From NCBI RefSeq assembly GCF_009677585.1, contig NZ_WKYV01000008.1:143609-207608 (forward strand): a stretch of DNA of 64,000 nucleotides, given 5' to 3'. This DNA is from Lactonifactor sp. BIOML-A5 (GTDB lineage: Bacteria; Bacillota; Clostridia; Lachnospirales; Lachnospiraceae). A model generated the notes under the pieces. That model was not told where the DNA came from. It did not search any database and saw only the letters and a program-made list of their open reading frames with translations. Below, one piece after another: positions 40,375 to 49,350 of the stretch (position 1 is the first letter of the stretch; the number at the start of each line of letters is the position of its first letter). The translations under genes were made by a program, and so were the position numbers.

Positions 40375-41139
40375 TTACAGCCTCCCGTCCTTATTTCTTT
40401 CATCGTACCGATAGATTCCCTCCAGTACGGTGCGGCAAAGAAGATCCTCTGCGTCCTTTCTTGCCTGCCCCTGAAGAGTTTCTTTCAGATTTTCCAGTAC
40501 AGTAGTCATAGTCACAATACAGGTTTTGACTCCCATTAATCTTCCCAGTGTCAATAAGCAGGAGGATTCCATATCAATCCCTGTAACCTTTAATTTGCGG
40601 AGTTCTTCAAAGGTACCTGCCATATCCCGGCCCCACTCCTTTGAGAACCTGGAATCGTGCATCTGACTGTAAAACCCGTCCATAGTGCAGTTAATTCCAT
40701 TGACATACTCCGCTCCCATTAGGTTTACAGTCTCATTCATAACATTCACCAGATCTACGTCTGCCACTGCGGGATAGGATTCTTCCACATAGGATAAACT
40801 GGTCCCCTCCCTGCGCATGGCTGCTATAGGAATGATAAATTTTCCCAGGAGATCATCCTGAAGCCCCATGACTGTTCCCATTCGCACCGCAACCTCCATG
40901 CCTGCCTCATACATTTCCTCAAGGGCGATGGCCGCTGAAGGGGCACCGATTCCGGTAGAGGTAACGGTTACCTCCACTCCTTTGTATGTACCTGTATAGG
41001 TATTGAACTCTCTCTGAAAGGCAACCTTCCTGGGATTGTCCAGATACTGCTTTAAAACCTCCACCCGCCAGGGATCCCCTGAAAAAAGGACGTACCTGGC
41101 CACAGTGGATGCATCCACTCCTAAATATAATGTGCTCAT
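40375..41139 (-). CDS. Nucleoside phosphorylase (uridine phosphorylase-like)
   Basis: 254 residues from the ATG at 41139 (GAGGAG before it), the normal size of the NP-I family. The segment YVLFSGDPWRVEVLKQYLDNP is the phosphate-binding GDPxR block, STGIGAPSAAIALEEM follows, VRMGTVMGLQDDL corresponds to the RxGTxG block, and VTGIDMESSCLL carries the conserved ribose-binding MES Glu. NP-I enzymes split nucleosides with phosphate into base and (deoxy)ribose 1-phosphate. The RMGT block has Met rather than the usual Val/Thr region of uridine phosphorylase, so the base is uncertain. It follows a PfkB kinase in the operon. Confidence 0.88.
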   Translation of the reverse strand: MSTLYLGVDASTVARYVLFSGDPWRVEVLKQYLDNPRKVAFQREFNTYTGTYKGVEVTVTSTGIGAPSAAIALEEMYEAGMEVAVRMGTVMGLQDDLLGKFIIPIAAMRREGTSLSYVEESYPAVADVDLVNVMNETVNLMGAEYVNGINCTMDGFYSQMHDSRFSKEWGRDMAGTFEELRKLKVTGIDMESSCLLTLGRLMGVKTCIVTMTTVLENLKETLQGQARKDAEDLLCRTVLEGIYRYDERNKDGRL

Positions 41140-41150
41140 ATTTTCTCTCC

Positions 41151-42107
41151 TCACTTCCCGCTTTCTTTCAGCAGCTGTCTGTATTTTTCCAGCAGCGCTT
41201 CCTCTGTGGGCATGTTTGTACAGCAGCCCTCTGCCTGAAGAACAAACCAGGAGAGTACACTGCCCAGCCTGCAGCATTCTGCCGGCTCCATGCCTTTGAG
41301 ATAGCCATAGAGAAAGCCCGCGATATAGGCATCCCCTGAACCTGTTGCATCTGCAATCTCATCGGCTCTGCAGATCCCGATTTGATGTTTTACCACTCCC
41401 TGAGGGGTGCGCTGATAGCAGATGCTTCCCTCTTTTCCAAGGGTAGTCACGATAATCTCAGCACTTCCCAGAGAAAAGAGCTCTGTGATATCCCCCAACC
41501 CATAGATCTGCTCGATGATCCCCCGCTCCACTTCATTGGTAAAAATTATTTTGCTCCCGGTGAGCAGAACCTTCAGAAACTCCTGGGGAAAAGCATCAAA
41601 ATCATCTTTCATTCCAAAGACAACAGGTACCTGATGACGGACACACTGCCGGTAGAACTCTTCATTGTCTGCCCTTGAGGCAACGGTAATCACACCCAGA
41701 CGTGTATTCTGAAATAATTCATCTTCCAGTGGCTGTGCGTATTTCTCATCCATAGCTCCCGGATAAAAAATAGTTATGTGATCGTTTTGATTGTCCTGAA
41801 GCAGATAGCACACGGAAGTAGCTTCCTCCTCAATGACCCGGATGCCCTCTGTGGATACCCCGCCCTGTTCCAGAAATGCCTTAAATCCGTTTTCTATATA
41901 ATCTCCTCCGACCCTCAGAACAGGAAGGCCGTTGAGGCCCAGCCGGCTGAGGCCGTAAGCAATATTGACGGAACATCCCCCGTAAAAGATATCTACGTTA
42001 TTCCGGTTGGTGACCAGGGAAGTATATCCAACTTTAGCCGGCGAGGCAATCTTTATGATATGGTCCATGCTTACATATCCGCTGGTTAATACATCAATCT
42101 GTCTCAT
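41151..42107 (-). CDS. PfkB family sugar/nucleoside kinase
   Basis: 318 residues. PfkB signatures are present: GGCSVNIAYGLSRLG in the N-terminal third and ADATGSGDAYIAGFLYG (about residue 255), which contains the catalytic Asp and anion-hole GxGD. FTNEVERGIIEQIYG and VTTLGKEGS are typical of ribokinase-like members. It phosphorylates a sugar or nucleoside with ATP in the cytoplasm. It starts between the isochorismatase-like gene and the phosphorylase. It may act on ribose freed from a nucleoside, or on the nucleoside itself before cleavage, as pseudouridine kinase does. The order of steps is unresolved. Confidence 0.92.
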   Translation of the reverse strand: MRQIDVLTSGYVSMDHIIKIASPAKVGYTSLVTNRNNVDIFYGGCSVNIAYGLSRLGLNGLPVLRVGGDYIENGFKAFLEQGGVSTEGIRVIEEEATSVCYLLQDNQNDHITIFYPGAMDEKYAQPLEDELFQNTRLGVITVASRADNEEFYRQCVRHQVPVVFGMKDDFDAFPQEFLKVLLTGSKIIFTNEVERGIIEQIYGLGDITELFSLGSAEIIVTTLGKEGSICYQRTPQGVVKHQIGICRADEIADATGSGDAYIAGFLYGYLKGMEPAECCRLGSVLSWFVLQAEGCCTNMPTEEALLEKYRQLLKESGK

Positions 42108-42119
42108 GCTCTTCCCCCT

Positions 42120-42686
42120 TTATAATTTCCCGCTGTCCAGCAGACCAAATAATTCTTCTGTGTCCACTACAGTCCCCAGATACTTGCTGATATCCTCCAG
42201 ATGCACCTGGTTTACTGTCTCAGAGTTGGTGGCAACACAGTCTGAAACCACATAGCCGTCATAGTCCAGATAAAAGGCATCTGTGATGGTTGCCCGGATA
42301 CAGCAGTTTGTCTTTGTACCTACAACGATAACATTTTTTACCCCGTTCTCTCTTAATACCAGGTCCAGATCCGTTCCGAAGAATCCGCTGTATCTCCTTT
42401 TTTTGATTACGTAATCTGTCTCCTCCTGAACCGGAAGCATAGGGTCAATCTCTTCTCCCCCGCTGCCCTCTATGCAGTTCGGGCGCATGGAAGCAGCCTT
42501 CCGGTCGAATTTCCCTTTTCTGTTGCAGTGCTGCAGAAAGACTACAAGCACATCCTTTTCTCTGCATTTATCCAGAACCCTTTTAATCCTGGGCAGAATC
42601 TCCCGGTTCTGAGGGTAGAAAACCAGTCCCTCGGGATCCGTAAAATCTTTTACCATATCTACAATAAGCAGCGCTGTCTTATACAT
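42120..42686 (-). CDS. Isochorismatase-family cysteine hydrolase
   Basis: 188 residues. The catalytic triad can be placed: Asp10 (LLIVDMVKDF), Lys96 (KKRRYSGFFGTDL) and Cys129 (GTKTNCCIRATITDAF). Members include nicotinamidase, ureidoacrylate amidohydrolase (RutB) and N-carbamoylsarcosine amidase; all cleave amide or ester bonds through the Cys. VFLQHCNRKGKF precedes and shows no extra domain. In a nucleoside-type operon a base-derived amide (carbamoyl, ureido or nicotinamide-like) is a plausible substrate, which would couple base salvage to ammonia release. It lies between the transporter and kinase genes. Confidence 0.9.
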   Translation of the reverse strand: MYKTALLIVDMVKDFTDPEGLVFYPQNREILPRIKRVLDKCREKDVLVVFLQHCNRKGKFDRKAASMRPNCIEGSGGEEIDPMLPVQEETDYVIKKRRYSGFFGTDLDLVLRENGVKNVIVVGTKTNCCIRATITDAFYLDYDGYVVSDCVATNSETVNQVHLEDISKYLGTVVDTEELFGLLDSGKL

Positions 42687-42709
42687 ACCTTATCCTTTCC
42701 TTCAAGCAT

Positions 42710-43618
42710 CTAATGGAATCCTCTGACTTTTTGGTTTCTGTATTTGAGCATTGACACTATAGTCAGCACAATTCCCATAACCACGTAGGGAATCACATCA
42801 AACAGAGCGGCAGCCGGACCGGCGTAAAGCCCCATATTAACCGCCAGAGCTCTGGCCGCGCCGAATACAATGGCATAAAGGGCGCTGGACACCGGATCTC
42901 CCTGGCCGCAGTAGATTGCGGCGATAGCAATAAAGCCCCGGCCTGCGGTCATATTATTTGTAAAAAGTACCATACGCTCCAGCGCCAGATTGATCCCGGC
43001 CAGAGAACAGCAGAATGCTCCCAGAAGAATTGCCAGGTAGCGGTACTTATTGGTATTCAGCCCCAGATTCCTGGCCGCATCTTCATTTTCCCCCACTACC
43101 CGGACATATATGCCGAATTTTGTACGGTACATCAAAAGCCAGATAAAGAAAATGCCTATGAAGGACAGATACGTAATAGGCGTGTGACCGCTTAGGATGT
43201 CTCCGAGAATGGGTATCTTATCGATCACCGGGATCTGTATTTTAAAATCAGATACATTCTTCCAGGTAAGACGGATATTAGCCGACTCCATATACTGGAG
43301 CACAAAACCCGCTATGGCCGGAACCACCATATTGATAGCCAGACCCACCACTATAACATTACCTTTGTACGTAACCGTCATAAAGGAGAAAATCAGGCCG
43401 ATAAGGAGGCAGACTGCAATTGCCGCGATATATCCCAGGGCAATATTTCCTGTGAGATAGGAGACCAGCATGGATACAAATGCCCCTGCCAGCATCATAC
43501 CTTCCAGCGCAATATTCAGAACATTGGCTTTGTAGGCAAAGATGCCTCCCAGCACACACAGCAATATAGGTGTGGCATGGTATACGGAATCATATAAAAT
43601 ATTTCCTAAGAAGTTCAT
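42710..43618 (-). CDS. BMP-type nucleoside ABC transporter permease 2
   Basis: 302 residues from the ATG at 43618, which has GGAGGG eight bases before it and overlaps the stop of permease 1 by four bases (ATGA). About nine hydrophobic helices. The family segments IFAYKANVLNIALEGMMLAGAF and FTNNMTAGRGFIAIAAIYCGQGDPVSS match the second permease of simple-sugar/nucleoside ABC importers (NupQ-like). Together with permease 1 it forms the channel. Nucleosides or other purine- or pyrimidine-like compounds are the usual cargo. Confidence 0.92.
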   Translation of the reverse strand: MNFLGNILYDSVYHATPILLCVLGGIFAYKANVLNIALEGMMLAGAFVSMLVSYLTGNIALGYIAAIAVCLLIGLIFSFMTVTYKGNVIVVGLAINMVVPAIAGFVLQYMESANIRLTWKNVSDFKIQIPVIDKIPILGDILSGHTPITYLSFIGIFFIWLLMYRTKFGIYVRVVGENEDAARNLGLNTNKYRYLAILLGAFCCSLAGINLALERMVLFTNNMTAGRGFIAIAAIYCGQGDPVSSALYAIVFGAARALAVNMGLYAGPAAALFDVIPYVVMGIVLTIVSMLKYRNQKVRGFH

Positions 43619-44697
43619 TCTGTCACCCTCCTGCTCTCTCTCCACATTTTATAGCGTTCAGTAAACCCGTATTTTTCATTAAAGAACCGTACTGCAAGGA
43701 AAAGTATGATCAATCCCTGTAGGACACCCACAATTTCCTTGGGCACAGACGTATACATATTAATATTATCCGCCCCTGTCTTCAGTCCGCTGTAGAATAC
43801 TGCGGCCAGCAGAATCCCCCCCGGGGTATGACGTCCCAGCAGCGCAATGAGCATACCGTCCCATCCAAGTCCAGTGGTCCCGGAGAAGGTCAGTGTATAC
43901 TTAAACGCCTCGCTCATCATCTGTCCGGATCCGGCCAGTCCTGCCAAAGCGCCGCTGATACACATAAGGACAATGATCTTTCTGCGCACCCTCATACCGG
44001 TAGCCTCAGAGAATTCCGGGTTTTTACCGATTGCCGTTACTTCATATCCAAGCTTTGTCTTTCTCATCACAAAGGCCATTAGAATCAGAACTCCAAGAGC
44101 TATGAAAAAGAACAATGTCAGCTTTGAGTTCCCCAGTCTGGAAAACATAGCCGTTTCCTTTATGGTAGGCGTACAGACATATCCGGATCCGTCCTCTCTG
44201 AAAGGTCCTGAGGACAGGTACTCCAGAATCTTAATCATGGCATAGTTCAATGTCAGGGTAACGACCATCTCGTCCACATGATAAAATGCCTTCAGGAGCG
44301 CCGGAACCAGAGCAAATAAGACACCGAACAGCATTCCAACCGCCATACAGATGATTTTGTGAAGCACCGGGCTCCCAATCTGCAGGGAGGCACCCACAAG
44401 GCCTGAGAAAAAGCCGCCCAGCAGCAGCTGTCCCTCCACGCCCATATTGAAAATATTGGCCTTAAAGGTAATGGCTATGGCAAGACCCGTCAGCAGCAGC
44501 GGAGAGGCATAGTGAAGGGTGTTAGAAAGTCCTTTGGCAGTAAACAGGGATTTTCCCAGCATGATCCGGTATACGGTCAGAGGGTTTTCCCCTATGGCTG
44601 CAATGATAATGGCGCCGATCAGAAAGGCCAGCAGTACCGGCAGCAATGTATTCACTATTTTAGGAAAAATATTGAATTTTTTTTCTGATTTTTTCAT
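43615..44697 (-). CDS. BMP-type nucleoside ABC transporter permease 1
   Basis: 360 residues, mostly helices. TFKANIFNMGVEGQLLLGGFFSG and FSGTTGLGWDGMLIALLGRHTPGGILLAA identify the first permease (NupP-like). It overlaps the ATPase stop by four bases and permease 2 by four bases, so all four transporter genes are tightly packed. The N-terminus is basic (MKKSEKKFNI). The EAA loop, where the ATPase docks, is in the VTAIGKNPEFSEATGMRVRR segment. Cargo not determined. Confidence 0.92.
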   Translation of the reverse strand: MKKSEKKFNIFPKIVNTLLPVLLAFLIGAIIIAAIGENPLTVYRIMLGKSLFTAKGLSNTLHYASPLLLTGLAIAITFKANIFNMGVEGQLLLGGFFSGLVGASLQIGSPVLHKIICMAVGMLFGVLFALVPALLKAFYHVDEMVVTLTLNYAMIKILEYLSSGPFREDGSGYVCTPTIKETAMFSRLGNSKLTLFFFIALGVLILMAFVMRKTKLGYEVTAIGKNPEFSEATGMRVRRKIIVLMCISGALAGLAGSGQMMSEAFKYTLTFSGTTGLGWDGMLIALLGRHTPGGILLAAVFYSGLKTGADNINMYTSVPKEIVGVLQGLIILFLAVRFFNEKYGFTERYKMWRESRRVTE

Positions 44698-46235
44698 GCT
44701 GTTCTCTCCTTGGCTTTTGCTCCGGCCATTAAAAGGCCGATTTCTTCTACAGGTACACTGGGATCCGCCTCACCAATGATTGCTCCCTTATACATAACGG
44801 CAATTCTGTCAGACAGACTCATAATCTCCGTCAGCTCACTGGAGATGAGCAGTACGGAATATCCCTCATTTCTGAATTTCAGCAGCTGCTTGTGAATAAA
44901 CTCAATGGACCCGATATCCACCCCTCTGGTAGGCTGGCACGCAATCATAACCTTTGGATGATTCTCCAGTTCTCTGGCAATAATTACTTTCTGGGCATTC
45001 CCCCCGGAAAGCTGAGAGATCTCTCCCTCCGGATCCGCAACACGGATATCGTATTTTTCTATGTAAGAGTCTGCGAGCCTTCGTATGGTTCTGCCATGCA
45101 GCACCCCGGACTTGCACACCTCATGATTTCCAAAATAACCGGCAATGCAGTTTTCAGGTATTGTCATATCCCTGCACAGCCCCTGGGCATAACGGTCCTC
45201 CGGGATAATGCCGAGACCTTTTTTTCTAAGCTCATCCGGCCAGGCGTTGGTCACATCACAGCCGCACAGGGTAACCTTCCCCTTTGTTACAGTCATCAGT
45301 CCGGTGAGGACCTTGATCAGTTCACTTTGCCCGTTGCCTTCCACTCCTGCGATTCCAAGAATCTCACCTTTGTGTACTTCCAGGGAGATATCATGGAGAA
45401 TCTCTTTTTGTTCTCCGTTCACAGTACATACATCTTTTACACAATAGGCCACCTCGCAGCCGCATGGGGTTCCGTTCTCATTGCTCACGGTGAGAACAAC
45501 ATCCCTGCCCACCATCATCTGTGCCAGTTCCTGTTCACTGGTATCACAGGTAGCCACATTTCCGATTACCTTCCCCTGTTTAATTACGGTTACACTGTCA
45601 CTGAGTTCCATAACTTCTCTTAATTTATGTGTAATTACTATAATTGTCTTCCCATTATTTCGCAGCTCTTTCAGATTGTCCATCAGGCGATCCACCTCCT
45701 GAGGCGTAAGCACTGCGGTGGGCTCGTCCAGAATTAGGATCCGGACATTCCGGTACAGCATTTTAAGGATTTCCACCTGCTGGCACAGGCCTACGGAGAT
45801 ATTCTCTACCTTCTCCAGAGGATCAATTTGAAAGTGGTACTGTTCTATCAGCTCCCTCACTCTTTGAATCTCTGCGTCCCGGTCAATAAAAGGGCTCTTT
45901 TTTCCCTTCCAGGTCTTATTAATCTCGCTCCCCAGAAGTATATTCTCGTACACGGTAAGACTGGGAACCAGCTTAAAGTGCTGATGAACCATACCAATCC
46001 CATGCCTGATTGCGTCAGTGGGGCTTTTGAATACAACTTCTTTTCCCTCGATTAAAATCTTGCCGCTGCTTGGACGCAGAGCACCGTACAGCATGTTCAT
46101 AAGGGTAGACTTTCCTGCGCCGTTTTCCCCCACAATACACTTGATCTCCTGGGGCTCTACCGATATATTGATTTTATCATTTGCCACAAAGGCATCGAAC
46201 TTCTTTGTTAGATCAACCGTTTGTATGATACTCAT
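44694..46235 (-). CDS. BMP-type nucleoside ABC transporter ATPase (two domains)
   Basis: 513 residues with two ABC domains, as in RbsA/NupO. Domain one: Walker A GENGAGKST (about 36-44), Q-loop GMVHQHFKLVPSLTVYENI, signature SVGLCQQVEILKML (degenerate) and ILILDEPTAVLT. Domain two: Walker A-like GVEGNGQSELI, GIIPEDRYAQGLCRDMTI, signature LSGGNAQKVIIARELE and CQPTRGVDIGS. The second Walker A lacks the GK[ST], common in this family. It powers import through the two permeases. The cap-like HQHFKL segment is typical of nucleoside importers. Confidence 0.93.
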   Translation of the reverse strand: MSIIQTVDLTKKFDAFVANDKINISVEPQEIKCIVGENGAGKSTLMNMLYGALRPSSGKILIEGKEVVFKSPTDAIRHGIGMVHQHFKLVPSLTVYENILLGSEINKTWKGKKSPFIDRDAEIQRVRELIEQYHFQIDPLEKVENISVGLCQQVEILKMLYRNVRILILDEPTAVLTPQEVDRLMDNLKELRNNGKTIIVITHKLREVMELSDSVTVIKQGKVIGNVATCDTSEQELAQMMVGRDVVLTVSNENGTPCGCEVAYCVKDVCTVNGEQKEILHDISLEVHKGEILGIAGVEGNGQSELIKVLTGLMTVTKGKVTLCGCDVTNAWPDELRKKGLGIIPEDRYAQGLCRDMTIPENCIAGYFGNHEVCKSGVLHGRTIRRLADSYIEKYDIRVADPEGEISQLSGGNAQKVIIARELENHPKVMIACQPTRGVDIGSIEFIHKQLLKFRNEGYSVLLISSELTEIMSLSDRIAVMYKGAIIGEADPSVPVEEIGLLMAGAKAKERTA

Positions 46236-46294
46236 GAATCTGCTCCTTCTCAGACAGGGGCCTTATTCCAAAGGCCCCTCTTCTTCCGCTGTTC

Positions 46295-47491
46295 CTACTC
46301 TGTTTTAATGGTGACATGGGGGCAGGTTGCGGGATCGAATTCTTCTCCGATTTGTTTATTAACAACATCAATGGATCCATCCTGAATCTGCTTGCTGATT
46401 TCATCCGTTTTAGCTTTTATCTCATCCCATACAGCAGAATCTGCCACATGCTTACTCATCTCTGCCAAGTCTGTAATACCGGTCGCGCCGGACGCAAGAT
46501 TGTAGCTCTGTTCCTTTTCCATCTCATTGATCTTTCCGTCTGCAAATGCCTGCGTAATCGTTTTTACGGGCACTCCGGTGATCTTCAGTACACTGGTTAA
46601 TACATGTCCTGGCTGCTGATCGTCCAGATTCGCATCTGTCTGGATGGCTATCTTGCCAACTTCCTTCGCTTTGGAAGTGATTCCATCCCCTACCACACCG
46701 GCATCTGCGAAAACCACATTGGCCCCGCTTTCATAGAAGGTACCTGCTACAGTGCTGCCCAGCGCGGGATCTGTAAATCCAGCATCATATTTTGCATAAT
46801 AATCATAGTTTACATTCAGTTCTTCTGCTGCCTTGTTGATTCCCTGGATAAATCCGTAGGAATAAACCAGAATACCGTTGGAGTTGGTTCCCCCGATGAA
46901 TCCGATTCCTCTGGACTGTTCTAACGGAGTTAAGGAATATCCTTCAGGGAACAGTTTATCCATATTTTCATTCATATACACAGACAGGTATCCTGCCAGG
47001 TAGGATGCTTCGTGCACATCGAACAGTACAGAGATTACGTTATCATGGATTGTTTCCCCTTTATCGTCTCTGTTGGGATTATCGTTAAATACTACAAACC
47101 AAGTGTCCGGATACTGCTCTGCGATGGGCTTTGCTCCCCCAACGCCTTTGATTAAAGCGTCAAAATCATACTCCAGGCTAAAGATAAGATTATAGCCATC
47201 CTCTGCCAGAGTTTCCAGAGCTGCCGGAACTCCATTTACCGGTTCCACAATCTTACACTCTGCTCCCAGTTCCTTTGCAATCTCTTTTCCCTCCGTGCAG
47301 GCTGACTGATTATACCCATTGTCGTTCTGTCCGGAGTTAGAGCATACGATAGCCATCTTAACGTCGCTGCCCCCTGCTGCCGCTTCTTTGCCGTCTTCCT
47401 TCCCGGAATCACCTCCACAGCCTGCAAGCATACCCACAGCCATCACAGCTGCCAGTAATCCTCCTAAAAATTTCTTTGTTCCTTTTTTCAT
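46295..47491 (-). CDS. BMP family nucleoside-binding lipoprotein
   Basis: 398 residues. A lipoprotein signal peptide (FLGGLLAAVMAVGMLAGCG) is followed by a Gly/Asp/Glu linker. The mature BMP/Med domain includes VCSNSGQNDNGYNQSACTEG, YDFDALIKGVGG, WFVVFNDNPN, EASYLAGYLSVYMNENM, GFIGGTNSNGI and the QTDANLDDQQPGHVLTS segment. Such proteins bind purine nucleosides or related ligands outside the cell for the importer encoded next. AAAGGAGG precedes the ATG. It starts 14 bases after the regulator gene, so the regulator and transporter are co-transcribed. Confidence 0.93.
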   Translation of the reverse strand: MKKGTKKFLGGLLAAVMAVGMLAGCGGDSGKEDGKEAAAGGSDVKMAIVCSNSGQNDNGYNQSACTEGKEIAKELGAECKIVEPVNGVPAALETLAEDGYNLIFSLEYDFDALIKGVGGAKPIAEQYPDTWFVVFNDNPNRDDKGETIHDNVISVLFDVHEASYLAGYLSVYMNENMDKLFPEGYSLTPLEQSRGIGFIGGTNSNGILVYSYGFIQGINKAAEELNVNYDYYAKYDAGFTDPALGSTVAGTFYESGANVVFADAGVVGDGITSKAKEVGKIAIQTDANLDDQQPGHVLTSVLKITGVPVKTITQAFADGKINEMEKEQSYNLASGATGITDLAEMSKHVADSAVWDEIKAKTDEISKQIQDGSIDVVNKQIGEEFDPATCPHVTIKTE

Positions 47492-47505
47492 CCTTTCTTC
47501 CTCCT

Positions 47506-48234
47506 TTATTTTATCTGGTTAATAGAAAACTTAAACTTATCTGTCCTGTAGTAGCACTTAAAGTACTCTATGGGGACCTCCATCCCATTTACAATACCAC
47601 TGGTTGTACATCCAAAGAGTATAATCGGCATCCCCTCCTCAATATCCAGATATTCCGCAATCTCGTCCTTGGCAAGAACTGCTTCAATGGTTCTTCTGGC
47701 CTTGGTTATGCGTATCCCGTACTGGCGGGGAATGACATGATACAGAGATTCATTCACAAAATCATATTGATCAATGCCGGAGAATATCTTTTCCGGAAGA
47801 TAAGTGACCGTATAATTCAGCGGTTCTCCCTGTGCATACAGGATTCTGCCCATACGGAAAACCCGGTCATCCGTAGTAATGTGGAGCGTTTTTGCCCTCT
47901 TGCTGTCCGCAGGTATGTATTCTGCCGTCATTAACCGCTTGGAGGGCTGAAGCCCCAGCCGCAGAACGTCTTCCGTACAGCTGGTAATGGCAAACAGGTC
48001 CTGGCTGTTCTCATCGGATTTTACATAAGTACCTTTTCCCTGAACCTTATATAAATATCCTTCCTTCACCAGTTCATCAATGGCCTTGCGCACGGTAATT
48101 CTGCTTACCTGGTAGTTCTCCATCATTTCCCTCTCACTGGGTATGGGCAAGTCTCCTGCATATTCTTCCATTTCAATCTTTTGAATAATGTCTCTCTTTA
48201 GTGAGAAATACTTGGGTATGTGTTCTTCCTCCAT
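47506..48234 (-). CDS. GntR/UTRA (HutC-type) regulator of the nucleoside-type operon
   Basis: 242 residues from the ATG at 48234; a GTG two codons earlier is an alternative. The N-terminal winged helix has IPSEREMMENYQVSRITVRKAIDELVKEGYLYKVQGKGTYVK (about 30-70). The UTRA effector domain follows, with EPLNYTVTYLP, FVNESLYHVI and EIAEYLDIEEGMPIILFGCTT. UTRA regulators bind sugar-phosphate or nucleotide-like ligands and are usually repressors that let go on binding. It is the first gene of the operon and lies just downstream of a 14-base palindrome, so autoregulation is likely. A close paralogue sits 290 bases upstream. Confidence 0.92.
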   Translation of the reverse strand: MEEEHIPKYFSLKRDIIQKIEMEEYAGDLPIPSEREMMENYQVSRITVRKAIDELVKEGYLYKVQGKGTYVKSDENSQDLFAITSCTEDVLRLGLQPSKRLMTAEYIPADSKRAKTLHITTDDRVFRMGRILYAQGEPLNYTVTYLPEKIFSGIDQYDFVNESLYHVIPRQYGIRITKARRTIEAVLAKDEIAEYLDIEEGMPIILFGCTTSGIVNGMEVPIEYFKCYYRTDKFKFSINQIK

Positions 48235-48286
48235 CTTCACCCTGCCTTTTTCTTGTATTGTTCAGCTCATCATATTATGTCGTTAT

Positions 48287-48300
48287 GTCGTCATGACCAC
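48287..48300. promoter_or_regulatory. Near-perfect palindrome, probable UTRA-regulator operator
   Basis: GTCGTCATGACCAC is a 14-base palindrome with one mismatched pair, flanked by two direct ATGTCGT steps (48274-48290). It lies just downstream of the predicted -10, where a repressor would block initiation. Confidence 0.55.
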
Positions 48301-48310
48301 TTGTGCTTTT

Positions 48311-48338
48311 ATATTACTCCTTTATCCGTTTTTGTCAA
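48311..48338 (-). promoter_or_regulatory. Promoter of the nucleoside-type operon
   Basis: On the minus strand TTGACA (48333-48338), 16 bases, TAATAT (48311-48316). Predicted start near 48304, immediately upstream of the palindrome. Confidence 0.6.
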
Positions 48339-48454
48339 TAGATTACCCTCATTTTTTAGTTTTTTGGTGATTTTCTACAATTTTAACCAGAAATTTTCTA
48401 CACGAAAAATTTCAACTTTTTTATATCACAGCAGGATACCAGTACGTTTCGGGG

Positions 48455-48504
48455 AAAAACAGAACCAGTTTCCCAAGGCCCCGCCTTTGGAAAACTGGTT
48501 CTGT
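48455..48504. terminator. Terminator between the two UTRA regulator genes
   Basis: CAGAACCAGTTT(C)CC... and GG..AAACTGGTTCTG form a long hairpin around GCCGGGGC-like sequence, with TTTTT on the minus-strand side. It isolates regulator 2 from the operon that follows, so the second regulator has its own transcript. Confidence 0.85.
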
Positions 48505-48522
48505 CTGTTTCATATTTTCACA

Positions 48523-49263
48523 TTAACTGTTATTTTCTGATGCTATCTGATCAATATAAAATTTATATTTGTCCGTCCGGTAGTAGCAGTGAAAACGTTC
48601 CACCGGAAATTCCTCCCCGTCTATCATTCCGTAGGTAGTGCATCCAAACTTTATGAGAGGCATCCCCACTCCTATGTCCAGATACTCTGCAATCTCATCT
48701 GTGGCCAGAACAGCCTCCAGAGTTCTTCTTGCCTTAGTAAGTGTACAGCCGTACTCGTTGTTCAATGTCTCATACAGGGACTCTGCCGCAAAATCATGCC
48801 GGTCAATTCTGGGGAAAAGTTTATACGGCAGATTGGTCACCGTATAATTCAATGGCTCCCCGCTGGCATACAAGACTCTGCCAAGGCGGAAAACCTCCTC
48901 CCCAGGGAGCAGCCCCAGCGCTTTGGCCTTGCTTCTGTCTGCAGGCACAATCTGAGATACAATCACTCTTTTCGTAGGGGTCATCCCCATCTTCCTGACA
49001 TCCTCCGTACAACTGGTAATGGCAAATAAGTCATGGCTATTTTCATCCGTCTTTACATAGGTGCCTTTTCCCTGTACCTTATACAGATATCCCTCCATGA
49101 CCAGTTCATCCACGGCCTTGCGGATGGTGATCCTGCTCACCTGATAGTAATCCATAAGTATCCGCTCGCTGGGTATGGTCTCCCCCGCAGTATACTCCTC
49201 AGTCTCAATTTTCCTGATAATATCTTTTTTTATGACATAATACTTGGGTGCTTTTTCTTCCAT
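48523..49263 (-). CDS. Paralogous GntR/UTRA regulator
   Basis: 246 residues from the ATG at 49263, with AGAGGGA upstream; the frame extends to 49311 without a site. It shares LYKVQGKGTYVK, DLFAITSCTEDV, GEPLNYTVT, and DEIAEYLDI with the regulator at 47506-48234 and aligns along its whole length. The winged helix (IPSERILMDYYQVSRITIRKAVDELV) and the UTRA domain are both complete. The two differ mainly in the linker and in the ligand-facing loop (GCTTYGMIDGEEFPVERF), so they may recognise different ligands or operators. It is monocistronic and ends at the shared terminator. Confidence 0.9.
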   Translation of the reverse strand: MEEKAPKYYVIKKDIIRKIETEEYTAGETIPSERILMDYYQVSRITIRKAVDELVMEGYLYKVQGKGTYVKTDENSHDLFAITSCTEDVRKMGMTPTKRVIVSQIVPADRSKAKALGLLPGEEVFRLGRVLYASGEPLNYTVTNLPYKLFPRIDRHDFAAESLYETLNNEYGCTLTKARRTLEAVLATDEIAEYLDIGVGMPLIKFGCTTYGMIDGEEFPVERFHCYYRTDKYKFYIDQIASENNS

Positions 49264-49350
49264 CCTCTTATCCCTCTCACATTTTTGCAAATGCTCTGGG
49301 CAGGTTCTCACGCTGGCGCAGAACCTGCTTATAAATACAATAGTATCATA

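Noticed and set aside
44892..45623. Plus-strand 243-codon frame
   Set aside because: Antisense to the nucleoside transporter ATPase, which has all ABC motifs.
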